Below, in pieces: positions 46,061-55,264 of a stretch of 64,000 bases of DNA. Each line of letters starts with the position of its first letter. The first letter of the stretch is position 1. Under the pieces are notes generated by a model that saw nothing but the letters and a program-made list of their open reading frames with translations, was not told the DNA's origin and did not search any database. Made by a program: the position numbers and the translations under genes. Source of the stretch: Planctomycetaceae bacterium (lineage in GTDB: Bacteria > Planctomycetota > Planctomycetia > Planctomycetales > Planctomycetaceae); NCBI GenBank assembly GCA_024742875.1, contig JANSXP010000005.1:1-64000 (forward strand), written 5' to 3'.

Positions 46061-48124
46061 ATGCTCGATCTCAAAGGACTCAATCCTCCCCAGCGCGAGG
46101 CTGTCGAAACGCTGTCCGGGCCCATGCTGGTCCTGGCGGGTGCCGGCACGGGAAAAACGCGAGTCATCACGTTTCGCATGGCCAATCTGATCCGGCATGG
46201 CATCCGGCCTGACCGCATTTTGTCGGTAACGTTTACCAACAAAGCGGCCAAGGAAATGCGGGAACGCGCGATGAGCCTGCTGGGCAGTCGACTGCAGCAA
46301 AAGCCGGTCGTGTCCACGTTTCACGCCTACTGCGTGCGGGTCCTGCGGGAAGACATCACCACGCTGGGCTACCCCAAAGGCTTTGTGATCTACGACCGTG
46401 GCGACCAGGAGTCTGCGGCCCGCACGGCACTGCGGGAAATTCGCGTGGGTGACAAGGCGATGAAACCTGGCGATCTGCTTAATCGCATCAGCCAGTGGAA
46501 GATGTCGGGCGTGACCGAAGAGCGCGCCGGTGATTACGTGGAACGGGATTTTGATTTTCTGGCGTCGATGGCCTACCGACGCTACCAGAAACAACTGCGG
46601 GCCTCCGGCGCTGTCGACTTTGACGATCTGCTGCTGCTGACCATGCGGCTGTTTACCGAATTTCCGGAGGTGCGACAAAAGCACCAGGCCTCCTTCGATC
46701 ACGTGCAGGTCGACGAATACCAGGACACCAACGGTGTGCAGTTTCAGCTGATCGAACAACTGGTGGCCGCGCACAACAACATCTGCGTGGTGGGCGATGA
46801 CGATCAGTCCATCTATGGCTGGCGGGGCGCCGAAGTACAGCACATCCTCAACTTTGGAGGACACTTTCCCGGCACAAAAACCATTCGCCTGGAAAGCAAT
46901 TACCGCTGCACGGACGCCATCATCGATTACGCCAACCGCCTGGTGAAACACAACCGCGACCGCCACGACAAGACGCTGATCGCACACAAGCCCAAAGGCT
47001 CGCCCGTGCGGATTCTGGCCTACGATGACGAAACGGCCGAATCCGAAAACGTGGTTCAGGAGATTCAGTATCTCATCACAGAACTGAATGTCCGCCCGAA
47101 AGACATCGCCATTTTGTTTCGTACCAACGAGCAGCCACGACTGTTCGAAACGGAAATGCGGCGGCTGAACGTGCCGTACGTGCTGCTGGGCGGGCAGTCG
47201 TTTTTTGACCGCAAGGAAATCCGCGATCTGCTGGCCTACCTGAAAGTCCTGTCCTCGCCTCGGGACGAAGTCAGCCTGCTGCGGATCATCAACACACCGG
47301 CGCGCGGCATTGGGGCGACCACCACGGAAAAACTGGTGCAACTGGCAGTCTCCGAGGGTAAGTCGCTGTGGGAAGTGCTGCCGCAGGCCATCGCGGCTGG
47401 CCTGGTGTCCAAACAGGCACAAGCCTCGCTGAGTGATTTTCGCAATCTCCTGTCACGGTTTCGTGCGGACATGCTGGAGCATCCGCAAAAAATTGCGGAC
47501 ACCACCAAACGGCTGCTGCAGGCTATTAACTACAACGCAGAAATTGATCGGCAGTACAAAGACGAAACCCAGGCCGAGCAGCGAAAGACAGTGCTGGAGG
47601 ATCTGGTCAACTCCATCGGCCAGTACGTGGAGAAATCCCGCAAGCCATCACTTGAAGGGTTTCTGGAAACCACCGCGCTGATGGACCGCGATGACCCCAA
47701 CGACAAAGAGTCCGAACTGGCCGACAATGCCGTGCGGCTCATGACGCTGCATTCCGCTAAAGGGCTCGAATTTCCTCGCGTGTATCTGGTGGGCATGGAA
47801 GAAAATCTGCTGCCGCACAAACGCAGTGTGGAAAGTGATCTGGAAAAAGACATCGCCGAAGAACGACGGCTCGCCTATGTGGGTGTGACCCGCGCGATGG
47901 ACTACCTCACACTCACGCGCGCCAAAACGCGGATGAAGTGGGGCAAACGCCGGGAGTCACTGGCGTCGCGGTTTCTGTTTGAGATGCAGAAGGAGCCGGG
48001 CGAAACACTGGCCGAAGAACACATCTCCGACGAGTCCGATGAGTTCGACAGCTTTGACGACGATCCTCCGCCCCGCCAAACGCTCACCAGTTTGTTCGAT
48101 GTGGAAGACGACCCGCCGTTTTAA
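46061..48124 (+). CDS. UvrD/Rep/PcrA-type superfamily 1 DNA helicase
   Basis: A 687-residue 3'-5' helicase of DNA repair and replication restart. Motifs in order: Q-motif LNPPQREAV, Walker A AGAGTGKTRV (about 25-34), Ia SVTFTNKAAKEM, II VDEYQDTN, III GDDDQSIYGWRGAE, IV LESNYRC, V LMTLHSAKGLEF, VI EERRLAYVGVTRAM. After motif VI the protein ends with an acidic, disordered tail (SDESDEFDSFDDDPPPRQ) and a terminal SLFDVEDDPPF peptide, which could be a partner-binding motif. It is slightly shorter than E. coli UvrD (720). Whether it acts as Rep, UvrD or PcrA cannot be decided here. Confidence 0.94.
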   Translation: MLDLKGLNPPQREAVETLSGPMLVLAGAGTGKTRVITFRMANLIRHGIRPDRILSVTFTNKAAKEMRERAMSLLGSRLQQKPVVSTFHAYCVRVLREDITTLGYPKGFVIYDRGDQESAARTALREIRVGDKAMKPGDLLNRISQWKMSGVTEERAGDYVERDFDFLASMAYRRYQKQLRASGAVDFDDLLLLTMRLFTEFPEVRQKHQASFDHVQVDEYQDTNGVQFQLIEQLVAAHNNICVVGDDDQSIYGWRGAEVQHILNFGGHFPGTKTIRLESNYRCTDAIIDYANRLVKHNRDRHDKTLIAHKPKGSPVRILAYDDETAESENVVQEIQYLITELNVRPKDIAILFRTNEQPRLFETEMRRLNVPYVLLGGQSFFDRKEIRDLLAYLKVLSSPRDEVSLLRIINTPARGIGATTTEKLVQLAVSEGKSLWEVLPQAIAAGLVSKQAQASLSDFRNLLSRFRADMLEHPQKIADTTKRLLQAINYNAEIDRQYKDETQAEQRKTVLEDLVNSIGQYVEKSRKPSLEGFLETTALMDRDDPNDKESELADNAVRLMTLHSAKGLEFPRVYLVGMEENLLPHKRSVESDLEKDIAEERRLAYVGVTRAMDYLTLTRAKTRMKWGKRRESLASRFLFEMQKEPGETLAEEHISDESDEFDSFDDDPPPRQTLTSLFDVEDDPPF

Positions 48125-48242
48125 TGGACGTTGGGAAAGCGATCCAGATTGCAAAGCAGACCGCACGCGTAGCCCCATCGGCGCAATGACAATGCGCAAA
48201 AAAATGCTTAAAGCCGGCGGCGCTGTTGCTGCGACTGTGACC

Positions 48243-48914
48243 TCAGGCGAACCACGCAGCCGGGTCAACGTCGGCCGGCAGGGAGGTGGCCGCATGACCG
48301 GTCGCCAGAATCTGCGTCTCGGGCAGCCAGTGCCGCAACTGCTGCAGATTGGACGAAAGCGATTCATCGTCGCTGTCCGACTGAACGTTGTTGAGAATCA
48401 CGGCAGCCACGGTCAGCCCGCGAGATCTGGCCACCTCAACGGTTAACATCGTGTGATTGAGTACGCCCAGACGATTGGCGGCGACAATCACCAGCGGCGA
48501 TTCGAGAGCTGCGGCCAGATCCACAACCAGACTGCGATCGGACAACGGACAAAGCAGTCCACCCGCTCCCTCGATCAACAGCAGATCCGCCAGCTCGTCC
48601 CACTCTGACACGGCGGCCGTCAGCCGCAGATCATCGACAGCACGGCCTTCCATCGCAGCCGCCACATTGGGCGCCACGGCAGCCGTAAACCGCTGTGGGC
48701 AAACCCGCTCGATTTCTTCGCTGCCGATCGCTGCGGCGAGGATCGATACGTCCGACCACATCAGCTGACCGTCTTCTCCCGTGATGGCACCACTGCAAAC
48801 CGGCTTGTAGGCGCCCACGCGATGACCGGCCGAAACCAGGTGTCGCAGAATTCGATCACTGACCCATGTCTTGCCCACATCCGTGTCGGTGCCGGTGACA
48901 AAAATCTTCTTCAC
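48243..48914 (-). CDS. bioD: ATP-dependent dethiobiotin synthetase
   Basis: A 223-residue enzyme that closes the ureido ring of dethiobiotin from 7,8-diaminopelargonate, CO2 and ATP, the penultimate step of biotin synthesis. The modified P-loop FVTGTDTDVGKTW is at residues 5-17, followed by GAYKPVCSGA (substrate Lys), LLIEGAGGLLCPLSD and the nucleotide-specificity region VIVAANRLGVLNHT. Size is normal. No other bio gene is nearby. It is convergent with the helicase gene. Confidence 0.93.
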   Translation of the reverse strand: MKKIFVTGTDTDVGKTWVSDRILRHLVSAGHRVGAYKPVCSGAITGEDGQLMWSDVSILAAAIGSEEIERVCPQRFTAAVAPNVAAAMEGRAVDDLRLTAAVSEWDELADLLLIEGAGGLLCPLSDRSLVVDLAAALESPLVIVAANRLGVLNHTMLTVEVARSRGLTVAAVILNNVQSDSDDESLSSNLQQLRHWLPETQILATGHAATSLPADVDPAAWFA

Positions 48915-49102
48915 GATTGCTCCGCCGTCCCCATAATTGCGTCAACACACGACGGCCCGACACCTGACAGGGTGCGACGGGGAAGTGTGCGGTCGACGAT
49001 CCGTGGTGTGCACCGTCTGACTGTGGTATTGTGCTGTCGCCGAAAGCGGCACTGCGAGATCATAGACGGCTTTCGCACTATTCCTTTGCTGACATTCCCT
49101 TA

Positions 49103-50404
49103 ATGTCCGAATTCACTGAGTCTGTTCACATCTGGTTTCCCGGGGCATTGGTCATGCTGGCCCTGGTGTTGTGCTCAGCCTTCTTTTCTGCCAGTGAAAC
49201 CGCCTTCTTTTTTCTGACCCGTGAGCAGATCCGCCGCTTCAGCACCGGCAACCGACGCCAGAAAATGGTGGCCGCTCTGCTGGCAGACCCCGATCGACTG
49301 CTGACCGCAGTGCTGTTCTGGAACCTGCTGATCAACCTCGCCTACTTTACGGTGGGCGTAGTGGTCATGCAGAAGCTCAACGCCCGAGACTACGCCACGG
49401 TGGCCGCCGTAATCGGCCTGCTCAATTTGCTGGGCATGATCGTGTTGGGAGAAGTGCTGCCTAAAAGCACGGCCGTCGTGTTCAAACAGAAGATTTCCGT
49501 TTTGGCCAGCTGGCCGCTGGCTGCCGCAGTGGCCGTGCTGGATCCCATCATTCCGTTCCTGGGACGACTGGCCCGTCTGCTGCGGCGTTCGCTGTGGCCG
49601 CACGTGCAGCACGAGCCACCTTTGCAGGCCGAAGACCTGGAGCGGGCCATTGATGCGTCCGTGGCCACCACCACCGAACTTCTGGAAATTGAACAGCAGG
49701 TCCTGCACAACATTCTGGACCTCAACGAAGTGACTGTTGAAGAAGTCATGCGGCCCCGCAATCTGGTGACGCTGGTGGATCCGGCAGACACGCTGGAAAC
49801 CGCGACCATCGTAAACCTGCGGAACACAGACTACCTGCTGATTCGCAACGACAGCGAAGACATCTGTCGTCACGCCGTGGCCCTGTCCCGCATCACCGGA
49901 GAGACCAGTCGCACGTTTGGCGATCTGGCAGAACCCGTCATCTATGTGCCCTGGTGTGCGAGTCTGGCGTATGTCCTGTCAGAAATGCGCAACCAGTATC
50001 GCAGCGTGGCTGTCGTGGTTCACGAACACGGCGAGATGGTGGGTGTTGTCAGCTATGAAGATCTGCTGGAGACCACCTTCTCTGACTCGCCATCGCGAAC
50101 CCGCCGTGTGCTGGGCCGCGAACCTGTCATTGAAATCGACAGCAATCGATTTCACGCGGAAGGTCTGGTGACACTGCGTTATCTGTATCGCCATTTGCGC
50201 ATTCCCTATGACGCCGACGAAGACAATCAGACCACTTTGGCTGGTCTGTTTCATGACAGCCTGGAACGGCTGCCTCAGGTGGGCGATCGCATCACCGAAG
50301 AAGGCTGGATCTTCACCGCCATTGAGGTGTCGCCTCAGGGACAGGTGCGGGCCCTGATTGAGCCGGAAGACTATTCGGTCACTGCCACGGGAGGCGAGCA
50401 ATGA
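49103..50404 (+). CDS. CNNM/CorC-type (DUF21-CBS) membrane protein, first of a pair
   Basis: 433 aa from the ATG at 49103. This family (hemolysin-like, CNNM/CorB) transports or senses Mg2+. The DUF21 transmembrane domain covers about residues 10-190 (ALVLCSAFFSASETAFFFL, NLLINLAYFTVGVVVM, LLGMIVLGEVLPKSTAVV). The CBS pair lies at about 210-340 (VEEVMRPRNLVTLV, YRSVAVVVHEHGEMVGVVSYED), and a CorC/HlyC C-terminal domain ends the protein (LAGLFHDSLERLPQVGDRI). Its stop overlaps the start of the next gene, also a CNNM-type protein, by four bases. Confidence 0.92.
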   Translation: MSEFTESVHIWFPGALVMLALVLCSAFFSASETAFFFLTREQIRRFSTGNRRQKMVAALLADPDRLLTAVLFWNLLINLAYFTVGVVVMQKLNARDYATVAAVIGLLNLLGMIVLGEVLPKSTAVVFKQKISVLASWPLAAAVAVLDPIIPFLGRLARLLRRSLWPHVQHEPPLQAEDLERAIDASVATTTELLEIEQQVLHNILDLNEVTVEEVMRPRNLVTLVDPADTLETATIVNLRNTDYLLIRNDSEDICRHAVALSRITGETSRTFGDLAEPVIYVPWCASLAYVLSEMRNQYRSVAVVVHEHGEMVGVVSYEDLLETTFSDSPSRTRRVLGREPVIEIDSNRFHAEGLVTLRYLYRHLRIPYDADEDNQTTLAGLFHDSLERLPQVGDRITEEGWIFTAIEVSPQGQVRALIEPEDYSVTATGGEQ

Positions 50405-51393
50405 CCGAGTTTGTCACCATGTTTGTCGCGCTGCTGATTTTCTTTCTGGGGCTGCGGCTGTCCGGATTCTTCAGTGGTTCGGAAACCGGCTTTTACCGCG
50501 TCAGCACACTGCAGGTCACGCTGCAGAAACAGCGGGGCGAAACCATCGGCACACGGCTGTTTTATTTCGTCAGCCATCCCGAGCGTTTCGTGGCCACCAC
50601 GCTGGTGGGCAACAACGTGGCCAACTATCTGACCACACTGGCCATTGGACTGCTGGTGCACGCGATCTGGGTGGACAGCACGGGACTGCAGGAAATCATC
50701 GCCACACTCATGATGACCCCCGTGGTGTTTATCTTTGGTGAGCTGATTCCCAAGAGCCTTTACTACCGCGCGCCGATGATGCTGCTTCGTAATGGCTCGC
50801 TGGGTTTCATGGTCTGCTACTACCTGTTTTTTCCGATCAGCTACCCACTGATTCTGGTGTCGCGATTTGTGTCTCGCTTCAGCACATCGGACAAACGCCC
50901 GCTGGAAGTGGTGTTCGGACGAACGCGATTGTATGGCGTACTGGAAGCCGGCCAGAAAGAAGGCATCCTCACCGGACTGCAGCGAGACCTGGCAGAAAAT
51001 CTCATGCAGGTCGCTGAAGATCCCGTATCACTGGCCATGATCCCGCCCTCCATTGTGGTGGGCGCTCCGTCGACGGCCAGCCTGGATCAGATGCGGGCGG
51101 TCGCTCGCCGCACAGAATCCGCTTTTGTGATGCTGTCCGAAGGCGGCCCGTACAACTGGACTTCGTATGCACGCATGTCAGACGTGCTGGCCAACGGGGT
51201 AGCGTCTCAGATTGCCCGCCGCACCATGCTGGAGTTTGATGCGACCACCCCACGCATCGAAGTCCTTACCCAGATGATGAAACAGCAGGCGGTGTTTGGC
51301 CGGGTTGTCAGCAACGGGCAACTGGTGGGCATTATCCGGCGGCAAACACTGATCTCACAGTTGTTCCGCGTCATCCGCCCCGCCAGCAGTTAG
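50401..51393 (+). CDS. CNNM/CorC-type membrane protein, second of a pair, lacking the C-terminal domain
   Basis: A 330-residue paralogue of the preceding protein. The DUF21 region is clear (LSGFFSGSETGFYRVSTLQV, NNVANYLTTLAIGLLV, FIFGELIPKSLYY), and a shortened CBS-like region follows (NLMQVAEDPVSLAMIPPS, VFGRVVSNGQLVGIIRRQ). The CorC/HlyC terminal domain is missing, so this may be a subunit that works with the upstream protein as a heteromer. Translational coupling (ATGA overlap at 50401-50404) supports equal production. Confidence 0.9.
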   Translation: MTEFVTMFVALLIFFLGLRLSGFFSGSETGFYRVSTLQVTLQKQRGETIGTRLFYFVSHPERFVATTLVGNNVANYLTTLAIGLLVHAIWVDSTGLQEIIATLMMTPVVFIFGELIPKSLYYRAPMMLLRNGSLGFMVCYYLFFPISYPLILVSRFVSRFSTSDKRPLEVVFGRTRLYGVLEAGQKEGILTGLQRDLAENLMQVAEDPVSLAMIPPSIVVGAPSTASLDQMRAVARRTESAFVMLSEGGPYNWTSYARMSDVLANGVASQIARRTMLEFDATTPRIEVLTQMMKQQAVFGRVVSNGQLVGIIRRQTLISQLFRVIRPASS

Positions 51394-51450
51394 TCGCCGG
51401 CCCTCATGACGCACGATGATCGCGGCCACACGTGACGATGCTGGCGGCCG

Positions 51451-52137
51451 CTAACTTTCGGTCGCCGGAAGTGAAAACGGCGTGCTCTCCACAACGTCCA
51501 GCAACTGCTGGCCGTGCACGTGAAGCAGTTCCCGAGCAAACGCCAGTACCGACAGGCAGCTGTCCGGCATATGCGGCAGTCGCACACGGGTCAGCACCTG
51601 GTTGAGGCGAAAAAACATACCACGGTCATCGGCGTAGTCGTACAGAAAACGTTCCTGCAAGAAGCGACCGATAAACCACGCCAGCTTGTCTGTTTTGCGA
51701 ACACTCATCTGATTCACGGCCGCCTGCACAAGCTCTGCATCCACACTTCCCACGGCTTCATAAAAGCGATCCAGATAGGTGGGATGATTGGCGGCTATGG
51801 TGTTGTCCAGCATCAACTCGACCACGATATGCCCCAAAAAGCCAGGACGATGGTCAAACTTATCCGGCATGTGCTGACGGAACTCGGCGGCCAGCTGCGA
51901 CTCCAGCTGCATGAAATGTTCGCAGCGATGAAATGTATCGTCATCGTGATGATGCTGCAGAATGCCCAGCCCCACCTGTCGAACCTGTTCATCTTTTGTG
52001 TTGTGGACCACGGGCAGCACGAGCCGTTTGCGCGCCCGCACACGACGATTCACCACGCTCAACCAGTCCGGCACGATGGTTCCCGCCAGAAACAGCGGCT
52101 GGTCGAAAAAGCGGTAGCCGTGAGACAGATAATTCAT
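51451..52137 (-). CDS. Acyl carrier protein phosphodiesterase (AcpH)-like protein
   Basis: 228 aa from the ATG at 52137 (MNYLSHGYRFFDQPLFLAGT), which is the typical AcpH opening MN(Y/F)LxH and excludes the longer frame. AcpH-type HD-like enzymes use conserved His/Asp to remove phosphopantetheine from ACP. Here ILQHHHDDDTFHRCEHF and GFLGHIVVELMLDN supply candidate ligands. The protein is longer than E. coli AcpH (193 aa) and diverged, so it could hydrolyse another substrate. Confidence 0.65.
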   Translation of the reverse strand: MNYLSHGYRFFDQPLFLAGTIVPDWLSVVNRRVRARKRLVLPVVHNTKDEQVRQVGLGILQHHHDDDTFHRCEHFMQLESQLAAEFRQHMPDKFDHRPGFLGHIVVELMLDNTIAANHPTYLDRFYEAVGSVDAELVQAAVNQMSVRKTDKLAWFIGRFLQERFLYDYADDRGMFFRLNQVLTRVRLPHMPDSCLSVLAFARELLHVHGQQLLDVVESTPFSLPATES

Positions 52138-52237
52138 GGAACGATTCTTAAGGATTGCCGAAGGGCACACGGTACCAGTGGACGCGGGGTGGGGATGATA
52201 GCAGAATGCAGCTTCCTTCATGCTTAGAGCCCGCCGG

Positions 52238-52921
52238 ATGATTTCCACCTCGGAACTGAAGTTTTCCTACCCGCACAGCGATTTTCACCTGGTGATCGAC
52301 CAGCTGACGGTGGCCGCCGGCTGCGCGACGGCTGTCGTCGGCCCCAGCGGATCCGGCAAGACCACGCTGCTGCATCTTCTGGCCGGCATCCTCACGCCCG
52401 ACGCCGGCCAGATTGTGGTGGGCGACACGCCTGTGCACTCACTGAGCGAAGCTGCCCGGCGGCAGTTTCGTCTGAAGCAGGTGGGCCTGGTATTTCAGGA
52501 CTTTGAGCTGATCGAATACCTCAATGTGCTGGACAACGTGCTGCTGCCGTGTCGCATTGGCCATCTGTCTCTGGACACAGCCACCAGACAGCGGGCCGAC
52601 GTACTGCTGGAGCGCGTGGGGCTGTCGGGGCATCGCCGCAAGTCTGTCACGCGTCTGTCTCAGGGAGAACGACAGCGCGTGGCCATCTGCCGCGCGCTGT
52701 TGTCACAGCCTCCGCTGCTGCTGGCCGATGAACCCACCGGAAATCTGGATCCGGAAACCTCGGCCCACATCATGCGTCTGCTGCTGGAGACGGTGAAGGA
52801 AGCGGGCGCCACACTCGTGATGGTCACGCACGATCATTCCCTGCTGCAGCAGTTCGACCGCACAGTGGACTTTGCTCAGTTTCTGTCCAAAGACGCACCT
52901 CTGGCCGGAGAGTTGGCGTGA
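52238..52921 (+). CDS. ABC transporter ATP-binding protein (LolD/MacB type)
   Basis: 227 aa from ATG 52238 (an ATG at 52220 adds six residues). Walker A GPSGSGKTTLLHLLAG, Q-loop VFQDFELIEYLNVLDN, signature RLSQGERQRVAICRAL, Walker B LLLADEPTGNLDPE and H-loop MVTHDHSLL mark a complete ATPase of the lipoprotein-release/macrolide exporter class. Its stop overlaps the GTG of the permease gene (GTGA, 52918-52921), so the two are produced together. Confidence 0.95.
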   Translation: MISTSELKFSYPHSDFHLVIDQLTVAAGCATAVVGPSGSGKTTLLHLLAGILTPDAGQIVVGDTPVHSLSEAARRQFRLKQVGLVFQDFELIEYLNVLDNVLLPCRIGHLSLDTATRQRADVLLERVGLSGHRRKSVTRLSQGERQRVAICRALLSQPPLLLADEPTGNLDPETSAHIMRLLLETVKEAGATLVMVTHDHSLLQQFDRTVDFAQFLSKDAPLAGELA

Positions 52922-54120
52922 GCTTCGGGCAGTCTTTGTATCTGGCGTTTCGCTCGCTGTGGTGGTTCAGGGGCCGCGCGGTCACCGTTGTCCTGTGTCT
53001 GGCACTGACCATCTGGCTGCCGCTAACCGTGCGACTTCTGCTCAATCAGTTTCGTGAGCAGATTGTGCAGCGAGCCGACAGCACACCACTAATCGTGGGA
53101 ACGCTGGGCAGTCAAATCGATCTGGCCCTGCACGCACTTTACTTTGACACAGTCGCGCCGCAGCAGACCAGCATGGCCGAAACGCGGTACATTGATGAGA
53201 CGGGATTTGCACTGGCGATTCCGATTCACGTCAGCTATCGCACGCAAAGCGTCAACAATCAGGACGGTGCGCCCATTGTGGGCACCACGCTGGACTATTT
53301 TGAGTTTCGCCACCTGCAACTGGCCTCCGGCACGGGGATGGCCATTCTGGGTGACTGCGCGCTGGGCGCGGCAGTGGCCGAACGCCTGCAGCTGGGACCA
53401 GGCGACCATGTCCTGTCCGCCCCCAAAAACGCGTTCAACCTCGCGGGCGATTATCCCCTCAGGATGAATGTGGTGGGCGTGCTGAAGGCCGCTCACTCTC
53501 CGGATGACAACGCCGTGTTCATCGACGTGAAAACGGCCTGGGTCATCGACGGCATAGGACACGGCCATCAGGGCCTCACCCACGAAGACAAACAGCTGCT
53601 GCTGGAAGCGGATGACAATTCGGTCACCGCCAGCGCGGCCGTACTGCCCTACACAGAGATTACCGAAGACAACCTCGCGTCGTTTCACTTTCACGGAGAC
53701 CCGGACACGTTTCCCATTTCCGCCGTAATTGCCGTGCCGCCGGCCCGCAAAGAGCAAACGCTGCTGCTCGGTCGCTATGCGACGGACCGCGCGGAAACAG
53801 CGTTGTGCGTCAAACCCACACAGGTGGTCGAAGACCTGCTGAGCATTGTCTTTCGCGTGGAGCAGCTGATCTGGATCAGCTCTCTGCTGTCAGGCCTGGT
53901 GACCGCCCTGCTGCTGGGTCTGGTGATCATGCTGTCTGTGCGTCTGCGGGCCAAAGAGATTCAGACGATGAACAAACTGGGCTGCAGTCGCTTCACCGTT
54001 CTAAAACTTCTGGGCACCGAAATCGGACTGCTGGCGGTCCTCGCCGTCGCCCTGGCCACCACCGCCGCCTGGGCGACGAGCCTGGTGGCCGCTGATTCAC
54101 TCCGCAGTCTGATGTTCTGA
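52918..54120 (+). CDS. FtsX-like ABC transporter permease
   Basis: 400 aa; GTG start within the end of the ATPase gene. An N-terminal helix (AVTVVLCLALTIWLPLTVRLL) is followed by a large extracytoplasmic MacB-like domain (about 50-300), then helices at about 315-340 (LIWISSLLSGLVTALLLGLV), the coupling segment RLRAKEIQTMNKLGCSRF, and a final helix (LGTEIGLLAVLAVALATTAA). Only three membrane helices are visible, one short of the usual FtsX/MacB four, so the fourth may be missing or weak. It is probably a mechanotransmission or export unit rather than an importer. Confidence 0.88.
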   Translation: MSFGQSLYLAFRSLWWFRGRAVTVVLCLALTIWLPLTVRLLLNQFREQIVQRADSTPLIVGTLGSQIDLALHALYFDTVAPQQTSMAETRYIDETGFALAIPIHVSYRTQSVNNQDGAPIVGTTLDYFEFRHLQLASGTGMAILGDCALGAAVAERLQLGPGDHVLSAPKNAFNLAGDYPLRMNVVGVLKAAHSPDDNAVFIDVKTAWVIDGIGHGHQGLTHEDKQLLLEADDNSVTASAAVLPYTEITEDNLASFHFHGDPDTFPISAVIAVPPARKEQTLLLGRYATDRAETALCVKPTQVVEDLLSIVFRVEQLIWISSLLSGLVTALLLGLVIMLSVRLRAKEIQTMNKLGCSRFTVLKLLGTEIGLLAVLAVALATTAAWATSLVAADSLRSLMF

Positions 54121-54159
54121 TGTCACGCCGCTTCGCTGCCGCCTGTCTGGACTGTCTCC

Positions 54160-55203
54160 ATGCTTGCACTCGCACTGATCACAACGCTCCTTCAGACAGA
54201 TATCGTCCCAGCAGAATACGGCGAGCAGATCGCCTCGCTCCCGGTGCACACGGCCAGACGACTGGCTGAAGCCCATAAGCCAACAGCCAACGGTGCCATT
54301 GGCCGCAATCGCGCAGCCTATTTTCACGTGCGTTTCCAACTCGGCATGCACCATCTGGCCGATTACGGTCTGGCCGCTCGCCGAGCGGACGTCATTGATC
54401 GCTTCCTGACGGCCGTGGAATTCTCGCTGCAGCATCAGCAGGCTGATGGCGATTATCGGCTTGTGATCCCCGATGCCCTGAAGAACGCAGGACGGCCGAG
54501 TGTCGCCGATCGCGCCAGTGGCGTGGCCTTCTTCGCGTCATCGCTGGGACTGGGGCTGTATGCGCTGGAAACCAACGGCTGGTTTCAGGAATCGGACGAC
54601 TGCGCGATGGCCAGACGCCGCGTGCAAAAAATTAAGCCACGACTGCGGGCCACACTCGACTACCTGCTCACGCATCAGCAGACTCTGAAAACAGCAGACG
54701 CAGAAGCCCCCAATCGCCTGCTGTTTGATGCTTTGGCCTTCGAATCTCTGGGGCGACTGCTGAGCCACAAAGAGAGTCAGCAGGTGGCTGCCTCGTTCGT
54801 GGTCAGGGCTGTGTCACTGGTTGACGCTCAGGAGGGTTACTTCATTGAAGGTGGCGGATTCGACTCCAGCTACAACGCCGTCGCCACGGCCCTGGCCCTG
54901 CGGCTGTTGATGATGGATCAGCAGCAGCCGAGTTTGCCGCCCGGTTTGCGAACAGTCTGTAAAAATGCGGTCCGCTGGCAGCAGCAGCGCGTTCTGAAAT
55001 CCGGCGAAGTATCAACAGCTGGCAACAGCCGCGTCAAACCGGGCGAAGCGGGCGAGTCATTTCTGGGAAAGAAAAAGGGAGTCGATGTGGGCCACATCGT
55101 CGAAGCCTTCCTGCTCGCCTCACACACCATGCAGGACGAATCATTAAACGCCCTCGCGCTGCACGTACTGAGTTTCTACGAGCATCGTGGCCAGCAGAAG
55201 TAA
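54160..55203 (+). CDS. Secreted or periplasmic helical protein of unknown function, linked to the ABC system
   Basis: 347 aa; the N-terminus (MLALALITTLLQTDIVPA) is a weak signal peptide or start of a helix. Repeated helical segments (ARRADVIDRFLTAVEFSL, SVADRASGVAFFASSLGLGLYALE, RLLFDALAFESLGRLLSH, FDSSYNAVATALALRLLMM, VGHIVEAFLLASHTM) resemble an alpha/alpha toroid such as glycan lyases or hydrolases, but no catalytic motif is evident. It starts 39 bases after the permease gene with no terminator, so it is likely part of the same operon and perhaps a partner or cargo of the ABC unit. Confidence 0.7.
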   Translation: MLALALITTLLQTDIVPAEYGEQIASLPVHTARRLAEAHKPTANGAIGRNRAAYFHVRFQLGMHHLADYGLAARRADVIDRFLTAVEFSLQHQQADGDYRLVIPDALKNAGRPSVADRASGVAFFASSLGLGLYALETNGWFQESDDCAMARRRVQKIKPRLRATLDYLLTHQQTLKTADAEAPNRLLFDALAFESLGRLLSHKESQQVAASFVVRAVSLVDAQEGYFIEGGGFDSSYNAVATALALRLLMMDQQQPSLPPGLRTVCKNAVRWQQQRVLKSGEVSTAGNSRVKPGEAGESFLGKKKGVDVGHIVEAFLLASHTMQDESLNALALHVLSFYEHRGQQK

Positions 55204-55264
55204 GGGCCGCTCACAGGTCTGTTGATGTGACGGCTGACGAATCAGTTCGCGGTGAGGCCGCTAA

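Noticed and set aside
46052-47422. 456-codon minus-strand open frame
   Set aside because: Antisense to the helicase, whose motifs I-IV are clear on plus.
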